The notes below the pieces were generated by a model that did not search any database, was not told the DNA's origin, and saw only the letters and a program-made list of their open reading frames with translations. Position numbers and translations under genes: made by a program. 64,000 bases of DNA from Tetrahymena elliotti 4EA (taxonomy: Eukaryota; Ciliophora; Oligohymenophorea; Hymenostomatida; Tetrahymenidae): NCBI GenBank assembly GCA_000231825.2, contig JH720316.1, positions 623,778 through 687,777 on the forward strand. Direction: 5' to 3'. The first letter of the stretch is position 1. Each line of letters begins with the position of its first letter. Shown one piece after another: positions 1 to 11,686 of the stretch.

Positions 1-1496
1 AAACCGGTATAAACTTATCTTAGCTCTTACTAATGCCAATCCCAAAGCTATATTTTATTAGCAAGTGTATCTACAAGTAAAAATTAATTATTATCAGCAA
101 ACTTTACAAATGCTGGAACACTAGTTGTATCTGAATTTAATGTGCATCTGCACAATCCTGTATGAGTGCTAAAAACCCTAGTAAAGCCATCTGCTCCACA
201 ACTGACCACATTCATAGTATCTTTAGAAAACTAAAGTGAAGTAATGCTTCTTGAGTGAGCCAAAATTAAATTTATAGGTTTCTTCTATCTGATATCCCAC
301 ATCATTATAGTGTTATCTTATCCTAAATTTTAAATTAATTTTTATTATAATTTAAATCTAAACAGAGATTTATGCTTATAAATATTCATTCATTGAATTA
401 AAAGTAATTTTGTTTAAATAAATTTTGTTTGTTTTATTTAGCTAATTTTTACTGGATATTTAAAAATGATTTATTTTAACTAAGTTTAGATTTTTGTTTT
501 TCTCTTTCAACTTGTAATATTTTTTCTTATTTAAATGATTTTTCCTTCATCTTTTTATTTTTCCAATTTATTTATGAGCAAAACAATGTTTTTATTCAAA
601 ATGAAAGTTTATTCACTTCATACATTATCTTGAGTTATTTTTAGGAAAAGGAATTTTTTATTTAAATAAATATTATTTGTTTTTGATAATTTTTTATTTC
701 TCATTCAAAAATGATTTATTTTGACTAAGTTTATCTTCTTGTTTCACTCTTTCTATTCATATTATATTTTCTTAATATTTAATTAGTTTGTATGCTTAAT
801 TTTTAAACTTACATTTTTGTGATTCAATTAAATAGCATCTTTTCAAATCTCAAATTAGATTTTAGATTTATTTTACAGCAAGAAAATGTTCTTCTTCTCT
901 TTTTGAAAATGTATTTATTTCGATATTTATATTTTCTGTTAATAAATTTAAATTCTCGCGCAAATTTTTCAGCAAGCAAACTAAATAATAAATTAACTAA
1001 ATAGCTAAATAGTTAGTTTTTAATTAGTTTTTTGCATATTTAACTTATTTATTGAAGAGGTTTTAAACTAGTTTTTGCCAAAATACCATATTTTAAAAAT
1101 GAAATAATTGAAGGAATTACCTGCAGAAGCTATTAAATTATTATAAAAGTTCTTGCATACACAAAAGATGGTTTAGGAATGACCTTAAAGCTCAATAATA
1201 GATTATTTCTTTTCTACATCAAAAAGATGAATAACTTTATCTTAACTGCAAAGTAGGTGTTCTTAATCAAACCAAAGCAGATCAGTAACAGCATCTTTAA
1301 CATCTGGTTTTATATCAAAGTTTTCACAGTTTTCTTTGCCAAATATTTATACTTTTCCATCAGTAAAACAGCAGGCTATTGCATTTTAATCATTTTATTA
1401 TATTTTAATCAATTTCTAATCAAATGATGATGACATGCTTGTCACCAAATTTTACTCTTCAATAGTTATTTTATAATTCTTAAACTCTTCCTCCAT
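1..1496 (-). CDS. WDR5-like WD40-repeat protein, 3' end outside the window
   Basis: Two exons are visible, complement(1122..1496) and complement(1..322), separated by a 799-bp AT-rich intron (323-1121). The split codon joins to give ASAGQDNTIMMWD, a normal WD-repeat strand. The chosen ATG at 1496 opens MEEEFKNYKITIEEQNL. At least three WD40 blades can be read, with IHLFDVEKK, IMMWDIRQKKP and IQLWDWHQQEL endings. The stretch AHSRSITSLQFSKD, then GLCRCTL, then VPAFVKFADNNQFLL aligns well with human WDR5 (AHSDPV.., GQCLKTL, VSFVKFSPNGKYIL). WDR5/Swd3 proteins are beta-propeller scaffolds, best known in the COMPASS histone H3K4 methyltransferase. Family membership is clear, but orthology to WDR5 is inference because the C-terminal blades lie off the left edge. 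The gene is divergent from the chorismate-lyase-like gene, with starts 381 bp apart. Confidence 0.85.
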
Positions 1497-1877
1497 AACT
1501 ATAATTTAATTTCCTAATTTAAAATTTATTCTAGTCCTAGCTGATTTCTATTTAAATAACTAATTAATTGGTTTGTCCAAATATCTACTTTTAAACTAAT
1601 GGATTTCTCTCGATAAAGCAAAAAGATTTATTTATTTAATAATAAATTAAGAAATATAAACTGAAATAGATAGATAGACAAACAATTAATTAAAAATAAA
1701 TAAATAAATTAGAACTTATTCTTTGTTTTTTCTTTTTTGAAGATATCTAAAAGATAAATTAAATTATTTAATTAATAACATAACAAATAATTTACTAAAA
1801 TACCTTTTGGCATAAATATCTATTATTTAGTAAGCATAAAGACTGTAGAAATAGATTTTTTAAACTTCAACAGAAAA
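1497..1877. promoter_or_regulatory. Divergent intergenic spacer between WD40 and chorismate-lyase-like genes
   Basis: This 381-bp AT-rich stretch separates two start codons pointing away from each other, so it must hold both 5' untranslated regions and both promoters. I see no recognisable element beyond A/T runs and TAAATAAA-like repeats around 1680-1710. Confidence 0.5.
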
Positions 1878-3520
1878 ATGGAAAACTCTCTCAAAATTTT
1901 AAAATAATTCAGCAGAGACTCAACTGATTCTCAATTTACTACGTAAAATAATGCAAAAGGCTTATTTTTATCTTTAAAAACATATTTTTGTAAATGTTTC
2001 TTATAGAATATGGAGATTAATTCTTCTTTCTGATGGATCTAATACGAAAAACTTGGAAAGCATCACTCAAGACCCTGTAAAAACAGAAGTAAGGAATTTA
2101 TTTTTTAAGTTATTGAGAAAGAAATATAAAAAGAATGTATAATAATTTTCAAAAAGGTTGTTTCTGAAGAAGGAATTGGGAATGAATAAAAAGCCTTAGC
2201 TAATGAAAACCTTCTTTTTAATATTTTTGAAAACAAAACTTTTTCTGATGGTAATTTATTCATAAATTATTTATAAATTTAAAAGCATTATCAAAAATCT
2301 ATTAATAATAGCTGAATTAGTTAAGAGAGTGGTCATCCTAAACTCAAAAGAATAACCTTTAGTTTATGCAAGATCATAGTAAAAAATTTTTATTTTTCAA
2401 TCAAACCATAATAAGCAAATCAATCAATCAATATATTTTTCAAAAAAATTTATTCTCATTTATAAAAAATATTTTATTAGATCTTCATTTTCAAAATTCT
2501 TTAATAATTCTTAAAACCATGAAACCAAGATTTCTAAATCCTTTTGTTCAAGTTTTCAAATTTAAACACTAAATTAAACCAACAATCCATTTACAAAAAA
2601 TTTGCAATACTAAATGGAAGGTCAGATTATTTGAGATCTTTCATCTAATTTTATTAATATTCAGTAAGTTAGCCATAATAAATTCAAAGAACTACCCATA
2701 TTTAATTTCTAACAAATCTAAATTAAAATAAAATTTGAAAAAAAATTTAATTTAAACATTAAAATATTATGTTCATTCTAATAAACAAAAATTGAAATAA
2801 ATCAGGATTTTTTTTTATTTTTTAAGTTAAGAATTTTAACTTTAAAAAATTTTTTTTCTTCTTTAATTTCTGAAATTAAATTTAAATTTTCAAGTTTTTA
2901 TTGAGACCTTTCATTTAAAGATTTACAATTTATTTATTTTTAATACCTTAAATGATTGGTATTACTCATTATTTTCTATTTTTTTGTTAACATTTGAGTT
3001 TTGGTTGAAATCTTTACTTTGAAACTTTATTTAAAAAAATAATTTAGAATGATAAAATTAATTTTCGATTTCATTTTAAAGTTTATAAATAAATGAAATG
3101 CAATATATTTAGTATTATTCGATAGAATAAGTTTACATGTTTATTGATTTGTTTATTTAACTTTTTAGAAATAGTTTGAAATTTATTTCTTATTTATTTT
3201 GAGAAATAAATTCTAAATTCATTTTCCATTTTTAAATAATTTTGAATAATAAAAGCTGGCCCAAAGAAAAATATGAGTAAGTGATGAAGAACAAGCAAGT
3301 AGCTATAGGACATAACATGACTTAAGCTAAATTAGAGTATTTTAGAGAGATTAAATCAATAAATACTATTCAATGGGAAGAAAAACTGAACAAATTAAAT
3401 GGAGGTAACCAACAAGAGAATTTTGCTCGAGGCTACATCATTTACAAGAACGGAGAACCAATGACATACATTGAAGAATTTTTCACTCATTAAATAAATA
3501 AATTCTTGAGCTCATCATGA
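1878..3520 (+). CDS. Chorismate-lyase-like protein (DUF98 / Rv2949c-type fold)
   Basis: Five exons are proposed: 1878..1942, 2007..2088, 2157..2250, 2312..2378 and 3256..3520, giving 190 aa. All four junctions keep phase (phases 2, 0, 1, 2) and every intron is GT..AG. Introns are 64, 68, 61 and 877 bp. The protein reads through the hallmarks of the chorismate lyase / DUF98 superfamily in order: WRLILLSDGS (residues 24-33), RVVILNSKEQPLVYARSYWP (about 87-105), VAIGHNM followed by FREI (about 119-135), and GYIIYKNGEPMTYIEEFF (162-179). The last motif matches the family's R.Y.I...G.P...I.E.F ending with its catalytic-type Glu. Length fits the family (about 170-200 aa). Known members remove pyruvate from chorismate to give 4-hydroxybenzoate. 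Activity here is inference. No targeting peptide is obvious. Confidence 0.85.
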
Positions 3521-4012
3521 ATCTTAAAGATTGGAAGCAAAATAAATAATAAAAGCTATTTCTCTGAGCTAATACTGTAAAAAATGTATTTACTCGTAAA
3601 GTTTGTTTTTTATGGATAATAATCATTAATTATTTCAGATTTAACTAAAATCATAAAAAATACCTGCAATTAATATTTAAAAAATTACCTATTTAGTTAG
3701 TTAGACTACTACTACTTCAACTACATATTATTCCAATAAATTAGAAAATAATACAGTGAAACTGTAATTAATAATACCCCAATCAATATCTAAAAAAAGA
3801 TATATCTTTTATAAACATATCAATCAATTGTGTGATTTTCATTAATTAATTTATTTAGATTACTTTTTTCATACATCTAAAAGTAAGAAGTTTCATACAA
3901 AATTTAATCATTCTTACTTACCACATCATTTCAAAACTTTTATTTATTTTTGTAATTAATTAATAAAATGAATGGTAGAGAGCAGTTTTAATTTTGATTC
4001 AATTTTCAAAAG

Positions 4013-4222
4013 GTTCTCATATATGAAAAATTTTCTATTTCATCTGCACTTTTCTGGAAAATTTCTCAGAAATCAATTGATAGTCTATCGAAAGATGGTT
4101 TAATTTGTAAATAGATAATGTCGATAGAAATTTATTTTGAAAATCATTATGCAGCCCAGCCAATTAAGTATTTTGTTTCTATCTACTAAAAAGGAGTTAC
4201 ATGTGTAGGTTTAGTTTTATGA
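4013..4222 (+). CDS. Possible orphan exon, unknown protein fragment
   Basis: After an AG at 4011-4012 a 69-codon frame runs to TGA at 4220-4222. It has more balanced codons than its surroundings and reads like real protein in its second half: MSIEIYFENHYAAQPIKYF, then VSIYQKGVTCVGLVL. No starting ATG or upstream exon could be joined in phase. An overlapping frame is also open for about 150 codons but looks less protein-like. It may be the last exon of an unrecognised small gene, a decayed gene, or chance. I do not recognise the family. Confidence 0.25.
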
Positions 4223-4986
4223 ACAAATTTAAAATTTATTGATTGTAAAATTATGTTCTAAAGCTTAATAAATATTACTATAGAATAAATAAACTTCATC
4301 TTTAAAGTTTGCTCATAAAATGATTGATATGGATGTATTTGATTGTTTTCTCCAAATCATCTTTGTTAATTATTCTAAATTTTTATTTATATTTTAAAGT
4401 TTAGCCTTTATTCTCGACATTTAATCTCTTTATTGTTAGTTCTTTCTCTAATATTCTAATAAATTATTCAAAATTAAAAACATTTTTCTTTTTTCTGATT
4501 TTTTAAAATAGTTGAAATATTTTCTTTTTCAAAATCATAAAAAAGTAAATTACATTAAAGTGAAAAGCTGCTTAAAATATAAAGCCTGTTTTTATTTAAT
4601 TTTTTGACATATTTAGTGACAATAAATAATTTATGTTTTTAAATAAGTAATCAAAGAGTATGATTTGAAAAGGGTTTGCAGAAACAAATTTTAGTAAATG
4701 GAATACAATTCTATAGGTAATTTAGTAGCTTACCCTGAAAAAGAAAAGGTTGTTAATTGGATAATAAAATTCTTAAGAAAAAATAAAATTTTATTTTTTG
4801 GACTTAAATTTTGTAAGAAGCTAGTATAAGTAAATATTTTCTGATAAATTATTAGATCCTGTTACAATTTTATAATTAAATTAGTATTTGTAAATGATTG
4901 AGAAAGTTTGTCATATTGATTACTTGTATAATTTTATCAATAAAAATTATTGTTGTGAAAGAGAGATAAAGAAATAGGAAGCATGT

Positions 4987-5002
4987 AAGGAAGGAAGGAA
5001 GG
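4987..5002. repeat. (AAGG)4 microsatellite
   Basis: Four uninterrupted AAGG units in spacer. Confidence 0.9.
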
Positions 5003-7455
5003 TGGTGATTAATAGCAAAAAGAATAACTAACTGTAAATTAAATTAAAGATATTTATAGTTAATTAATTATCTGTTGTAAATATCAACTATTTGAATTTG
5101 TTTTCGTGCTTTCAAGTTAAGCATGACAGAATTTCATTACATAAAAGAAATTTTTTACTTTTTTGTAAAAGAAATAATTAACTCTGACAGATAGACAGAA
5201 AAATCCTTTCTTTTTCTTCTATTTGCAAGTGTAAATTAATTATCTAAGCATTAAATATTGTAAGAATGCTCAATAATGTATTATACTCTTGTTTGACTAT
5301 AAAAAAGGTATGAGATATTTTTCTTTATAAAATATGTAAAATTTATAAAACTTAAATAGATCAAATAAAAATATACGTAAAAAGCATATTTTTTAAGAAT
5401 AATCACATGATTTTTATGAATTTACTTACAATAACAAAATTTTAAAAGTTTTTTAGAGTTTTTTTTGAAATTAAATTTTTGTTCATAAAAATGTTAGTTA
5501 ACTTTACCTATTTTATATTTATTTTGTAAATTAAGGAACTAAAAAAGCCAGTCTGAATTATAAAATAAATCAATAACTTTCAGTGGTTATTTCCTTTATT
5601 TTGTAAAAATCAAAACAATTGTGACAGTCTTATTTTTTTGATGTAATTATAATTAATTAATTTAGTAAATCATATTCAAACAAACTACAAAAAAATAAAG
5701 ATTTTACGAAGCATTTAATAATAAAAGGAGTAATAAATAAATATAAAATAGCTTATCATCTCAACGTTTGTGTCGTCATTAAGACAATTATTTACTAGAA
5801 ATTTTATTTTACATTATTTTAATTTACCATTTTTCATTAATCTATTTTCAATCAATCAATCAAACAACAAATAAATATTTACTTAATATTTGATTTTCAA
5901 ATATTTTTCTGGACCTAAATAAATAAGTATTTAAAACAATCTATTGTACTGTACTTCTGTTAGAATTATTTATTCTATCAAAAGTGTTTGTTTGATTTTT
6001 AAATTGTTGTGGTGATCATCTGAAATGTTTTTATTAAGAAAAATGAATTAGGAGTACTGAAACATTTTATGTTTTAATGCCAAAACTTTCTTTGAACATT
6101 TTGATTCAAAAATAGAATAACTCTATTATTCATTTGTAATAATAAAACTTCAAGTTTTATTATTCTCTGTTTCATTCAATAAAAATAAAAAAATATTTTT
6201 GAGAAAATTTGTATTTTAGGATTGATTTTGATGAATATATGACATTTTATAGAGGTGAAAGATTACAAAACTAATTAATTAATTATTTGTTCTAATTAGC
6301 AAATTGATAGAAGAAAAAGTAACTAATTTTATCAACCAATAAAATTAATTATGTGGTTGAATATTTTGTTTAAAATAAAAATATTTCTTTTGTTACTAAC
6401 AATTTATTAAAATACTGAATGAGTAATAAGTTGCAAATAAACTTAATAGAAAATAGTAATTAAATCAAAGGATGATGCTTTTATTTCTGATCTTAAAATC
6501 AATCAATCATTCATCCATCCACAATATTTTATAATTGTTCTATGAGAACTAATTCCATAGTTATATTATCTCAAATGTTATTTTTTAATAACTATAAATA
6601 GCTTTTTTGCTGCATTATTGTAAATAAATCAAGTAAAATCTCATAAAGCTGTTTGACTTTAGCAATTTATGTGTTGTATTTTTTTCCCTTTTTTGGATGC
6701 AGCTAATTTTGGATCCAAATTAAATGAATATGTGGATTTAAAATAAAATTAGTTTTAAATGAAATTTATTTAGCTAGCTCGCTCTTGCAGGCTAAAGAGA
6801 GGCAGTAAAAAATAAAATAAAAGAGAGCGATTTCAAAAAATATGAGAAAAAAAGAAAGAAGGAAAAGATATTAAAGATTTACATCTCTACAGATTTTAGA
6901 TTAATAATTAAATTAAAATTGGGTAGAACAAAAGAACAATTAAAAATTTATTTCTTTGTGAATAATGACAATTTTTTTTATTCCAAATATGTTTAATAAT
7001 ATTTGTGCATTTATTAAAAAGTGCGCTTGATAGTTATTATATAAAGATAAAAACAAAGAAAAAAAGATATATAGATAGATAGATATTTAGATCATTTGAT
7101 AGATCAACCAATCAAAATATATTCCTATCAAGAAATAAAAAGCAGAAGCTAATTAAATAAATTTTTATTTGTTATTTGTAGAAATCAGAAATAAATTTAA
7201 TAAAAGAAAATAAAACAGGTTGATTGGTTGGCTTACATGAATTATGTTTCATAAATGTAGTCAGATATTTGTATCATGTTATCTAATATTTATTTATTTT
7301 TTCACTCAAAAAATACCTTTTTTTATGCTGAATGGTATTTTTATTCCCGTATTTTTGGATTTTTGTTTTTTTATTGTTACTTTATAAAATAAGCAAATAA
7401 ATACAGGTTGATTTAAAATTTTTCTTCTCACTGAAATTTCTCGATTGATTGTAAA

Positions 7456-7501
7456 CAAATAAACAAAAAAACTAAATGCAAATAAACAAAAAAACTAAAT
7501 G
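7456..7501. repeat. Exact 23-bp tandem duplication
   Basis: Two perfect adjacent copies of a unit beginning CAAATAAAC and ending CTAAATG occupy 7456-7478 and 7479-7501. It lies in non-coding DNA and is probably a slippage duplication. Confidence 0.9.
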
Positions 7502-8120
7502 ATCTAAATTAAAATTATTAATTAAATAAAAATACTCATGCACTTTCTTATATGAAAACAAGTATTTGATTTACTGTCTGATTCCTTTATAATCTTTATT
7601 TATTTGCGCGAAAAGTAGATCTTTTCTCACTCAGGAGGGAAATTTTATTTTAGCCTTTCATTTTCTCGAAAGTGGATAAATATCAAGCTTGAAAATATCT
7701 AAGGCTTCTTGTCAATGGAAATAGAAAAATCAGTTAAAGATTTGCAAAAGATAAACATAAAATGAGAAATAAATGAAATTTCAAAGTAATTAGTTGATAT
7801 TTATTTGTGTAATTTGCTTAAATTTTTTAAGAAAAAAACATCAAACAGATATTTTTATTTATAAATAAAGGGGGATTTTTTTTTCATTTTTAAGTAAATT
7901 AATAAGATATCTTCTCTCAATTGTTAGTTAGTTCGCTTTTTCGTTTGTTATTCGCTCACACATTCATCCTTAGATAAAATTTACGTATGAGATCTGAATT
8001 GATTTAGTTATTTATTTATTTATTGATTAATTTATAATTAATTCTACCATTTAATCTACAACTTTAAATCTTTGTGCCTTAAATGCAACTATTGAAGGCA
8101 TATTGCATAAAAATTGAAAG

Positions 8121-8140
8121 GGACTGTGTTTAACACAGCC
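8121..8140. other. Short near-perfect palindrome
   Basis: GGACTGTGTTTAACACAGCC contains CTGTGTT and AACACAG arms around one central T, with GG/CC flanks. In AT-rich spacer this is a relatively GC-rich symmetric site. It is a protein-binding candidate or chance. No neighbouring gene explains it. Confidence 0.5.
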
Positions 8141-9651
8141 TTGATTATTTATTGCTTTTATTTGTTTTTTTCTGAAGGAGAGAAGAAAAGGGAAATAGAC
8201 ATAAGAGAAAAAACAAAGTATTTAGAAAGAATAGAAGGAAAAAGACCTTGGCTAGTTGATTAATAAAAAGGTTTGCATTCTTTACAAAACTGAGGTAAGT
8301 TGACGTTGTTAATTTGTCAGAATGAGAAATTAAACTTTGCTAATTTGTTGAAGCTTAACTGGCTCTCTAAAATTGAAATAACCTTTATCTCTTTCTGATA
8401 CTGAATGAAATAGTGTTTACATACAATTTTTATTGACAATTTATTGGTAAGAAATTTGTGTCTGAATGAAATTAACAGAATTTATCATCAAACTCATTCG
8501 GCGATTTTCGTAATATCTAATAAAGCTAGTCTGATAAATTTCGTACTAATCAAAATAATATAGCAAGTGATTTTATTACATTTATTTGATAAACAGATAT
8601 AAAGATAGATATATAAATTGATTGATGTTTGGTTTAGCTTTTATCCTTTGCTAGAAAAGTAAGCAATCTGAGAGTTAAATAAAAGGTATTATTAATTGAG
8701 GAAATCTACTATGAAATGAATAGTAAATTTGGTAGATCGATCATATGTTTTAAGTGTTATTTAGGAAGCTTCTCAAACCAATCTATATATCTACTTAGTT
8801 ACTTATCCTCTCTTGTTTTATTTGATAGAGAGAAAAATTAATAAGTAAAAACGAGAGTGCATGTAGCTATTTATTGTGTCTTTTTCAAATTGATAATTAT
8901 TGCTCTTTGTGTTGTTTTTTCAGCTCAGTTAATACATTTTTGTGTTTTTTATACATATTTATGTCGAATAAAAGTATCTTCGTTTTCTTGTTAGAATATC
9001 ATGTAGGGGAGAAGTCATTATAAAGTTTAGACATTTTCTTGAACAGTGGGAAGGAAAGATTTATGCTTTGTTTGTAAAAAATAATTAATTAATCAAATAA
9101 TCTTCCAAAAATAAGTAATTTCTATTGAATTCTTTATAAAAAGATAATAATTGACAAAAAGTGTGATTTATCTATATTATATGTGTATGTGTGTGTCTCT
9201 CCGTCTCCCATAGGAATACTTAATTGTAGTAAAATTCATAAATATAAAATAAAAAAAGTTATGTGATATTTTTGGAAATCCCTTGTCTGTTTATTTTATT
9301 TTATTTATAATAAATAAATAAATTGGCTGTAATGCTTACAAAAATAATAAGCAAACTACTTTCACCTTAAAAATTAATTAATTTGACAGAAATCATTTGT
9401 TAAATAGATTAAATATTGAATCCTCTATCCTCCTTATTTTAATTTAATTATACACTCCCTAACATTTAGTATTTAAGTCTACTAATTATTCTTTATACTC
9501 TCAGACTTAATAGAAAAGATTTTACCAACACAAATATCACACTACAAAGTCCCATAGAAATAAATTATTATACAACAACTATTTAGATCCAGTGAAGCCA
9601 ATTTATTATTTTAGAAATGTTAGATTGGATAATAAATAAGTTGATATATTC

Positions 9652-9667
9652 AAAGAAAGAAAGAAAG
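9652..9667. repeat. (AAAG)4 microsatellite
   Basis: Four AAAG units continuing into a purine-rich tail. The frame reading across it on the minus strand is a low-complexity artefact. Confidence 0.85.
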
Positions 9668-10630
9668 AATGACAGAAAGATAGATTTATTGTTTGATTGA
9701 AATATTAATTGATTTATTGTAATTTGGCATTGTGTTTGTTCTCCCATGAGAAATAATTTGCAAATAGAGAGCAATTAATAGTTAAATATAGTTTTTGTTA
9801 AAATATGAGGTAAAAGTATAACAATAATATTGAATGATGTCAATCAAAAATTTTATAAAAATGTAAATTATTATTTAATAGAGTTATGTAAATTATTATT
9901 TTTCATTCATAAATTTATCTAAATCAATTAATATTTCCCTTTCCGAATGGGAAATTAGAGTAAAACTTTTTTATGCGAAAAAATGCAAAAAAATTGATTA
10001 TTTTTGATGAAAGTAAACATGTAAAAAAAAAAAAAAGAGGGAAGAAAGAAAGAAGAAAGTTAGCTTGTTTAATTTAGTTTAGGATTGATAAATTATTTAT
10101 TAATTAATTAATTAAAATGAATGGAAAGTGGGTTGATTGTTTGGCAATTAATCAATAAATTAATTAATCAATCAATAGATCAATCACATACACAGAATAG
10201 CATCATTTTGCATAGAAAAATTTAAAAAGGAAAGAATCTATTGATAATTAGTATAAGTGAATATTCAGCAAAAACATTCAAACAAAAAAAAAAAAAAGAA
10301 GAAATCAAATTAAAAAATTTAGTAATAAAGAGTAAATAACTCACATACAAAGGCTTTATTACAATTTCTTATATAAATTCATTCATTCTTACAAAAAATA
10401 AACAAACAAACAAATATTCTTTCATCTGACTGCGTGTCCCCCTCCAAATTATTCTTTCTAATCAGCCTACTACGCATTCAATAAACTTCCCTCTATCAAT
10501 TTATTAACGAGTAAAGAATAACCTCATTACATAAACACAAAATATTTTACTCTATATTTGCGCTAATCATACATAATTTGATTGATTGATTCAGATTCAG
10601 TTTTAGACTAGACAATTAATTAACTCATAA

Positions 10631-11686
10631 ATGTCCGACCAATACTTCATTAACGACTACGGTAACGATAAGGGTTTCACTAAGATGAATATAACTTGTG
10701 ATTAAGAAGCTAAGAGAAAGAGATTCGATAGCGAATCTACAAATTCTTCTTCTAGTGATAACTCAAGTAACTAACAGTAAAAACAATAGACTTAATACGA
10801 TTCTCGCTTTGAACCTCGCCAAATTATTGGTGTTTAATAAGGAAATAAATCCTTTTTATCTTCTTAATATACCAATTAAAACAACAATAATCCTATGTCA
10901 AAGAACTCAATTTCCATGGGGTGCTCATCATTATCCTCAACTGGTAAAAGAGGTAGCAGCCTCTCTTGTATGTCTTATCAAATTATTCTTGCAGTCAGAA
11001 TCAACAGTGATAATTAAGAAGAAGAATCTGTCTATCGTTGCTTCCCTGAAGTTGAAATGAGTCTTGATGACGACCTTACTGTTGAGTCTGTCACTCGTGA
11101 AGCTATTGAAAAACTTAACCAAAAGATGGTAAAGGACCTTCAAAAGAAAAATAAGAATTCAAAGACTACTCTCAAGTCTTGCGAACTCATCCACCCAGTC
11201 AACGGATCTGAAGAGTGTTTTGAACTCTCTCAAGCCAACAAAAATGGTGAACCCAAGGGATGCTCTTTCGACCGTAATCAATTCTTAAGACTTATCAAAT
11301 GCAAGCCTAGACTTTGTCTTAAGGTATTAGACATTGCAGCCATCGACCCTATTATCTTCAAATTACTTAACAAATAACCTGCAGTCAAGGAATTTGCCTA
11401 CGATGTTTGTCCCATTCTTGAATAAGATGATGACCAACACAGCATAGCAAGAGCTACTTCTCATTATAAAGACAGTCTCATTCAAAAGGAAATGGATTTA
11501 CCTATTAATTATCACACTTGCAGTACCTCTTCCTTCTCTCAACCAACTCGCTCCAGCCAAACTTCTACCATCAACTAAAGATAGGAAGATGCCTCTACTA
11601 CTGCCTCAAAACAAACAATCAAAAGTCCCACCAAGAAGCCCTCATTTTTATCTCGCTTATTCAGATGCAATATCAATTGCGAGTGA
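10631..11686 (+). CDS. Hypothetical 351-aa soluble protein, possible beta-grasp core
   Basis: A single uninterrupted exon runs from ATG at 10631 to TGA at 11684-11686. The N-terminal 110 residues are low complexity, rich in Ser, Asn and Gln, with many in-frame TAA/TAG. A compact central part (about residues 115-260) alternates strand-like and helical stretches: YQIILAVRINSD, VYRCFPEVEMSLDDD, TVESVTREAIEKLNQK, then CFELSQANKNGEP. That order resembles ubiquitin-like Ras-binding or SIN1-CRIM-type domains, but this is only a fold-level impression. The C-terminus is Ser/Thr-rich and ends in a basic Cys-containing segment, SFLSRLFRCNINCE. Codons ending in C are unusually frequent (CTC, ATC, GCC, AAC, GAC), which in ciliates usually marks well-expressed genes. 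I do not recognise the family with confidence. The gene stands alone in several kb of spacer. Confidence 0.85.

Larger units (their letters stand above)
3521..10630. other. 7.1-kb AT-rich non-coding stretch
   Basis: No convincing gene was found on either strand. Content is A/T-rich spacer with TTAATTAA- and TAAATAAA-type runs and several microsatellites: (AAGG)4 at 4987-5002, an AGAT run at 7071-7085, (AAAG)4 at 9652-9667, and A14 tracts at 10023-10036 and 10284-10297. There is also a 23-bp tandem duplication at 7456-7501 and a short palindrome at 8121-8140. One patch at 4013-4222 looks weakly coding and is listed separately. The last 200 bases upstream of 10631 are richer in C and probably include the promoter or 5' leader of the next gene. 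Confidence 0.6.

Noticed and set aside
819..1004. Open frame of about 61 codons on the plus strand
   Set aside because: It lies in the intron of the minus-strand WD40 gene, and its translation is low-complexity Leu/Phe/Asn from AT-rich DNA.
2366..2572. Plus-strand open frame starting MQDHSKKF
   Set aside because: It overlaps the end of exon 4 of the lyase-like gene in another frame and continues into the long intron with low-complexity sequence.
4013..4460. About 150-codon overlapping open frame on the plus strand
   Set aside because: In DNA this AT-rich with TGA as sole stop, open frames of this length are expected by chance, and its residues are less protein-like than the alternative frame reported.
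10698..11143. Open frames overlapping the 351-aa gene in other frames
   Set aside because: They are shadows of the real frame, which runs unbroken from 10631 to 11686 with TAA/TAG as Gln.
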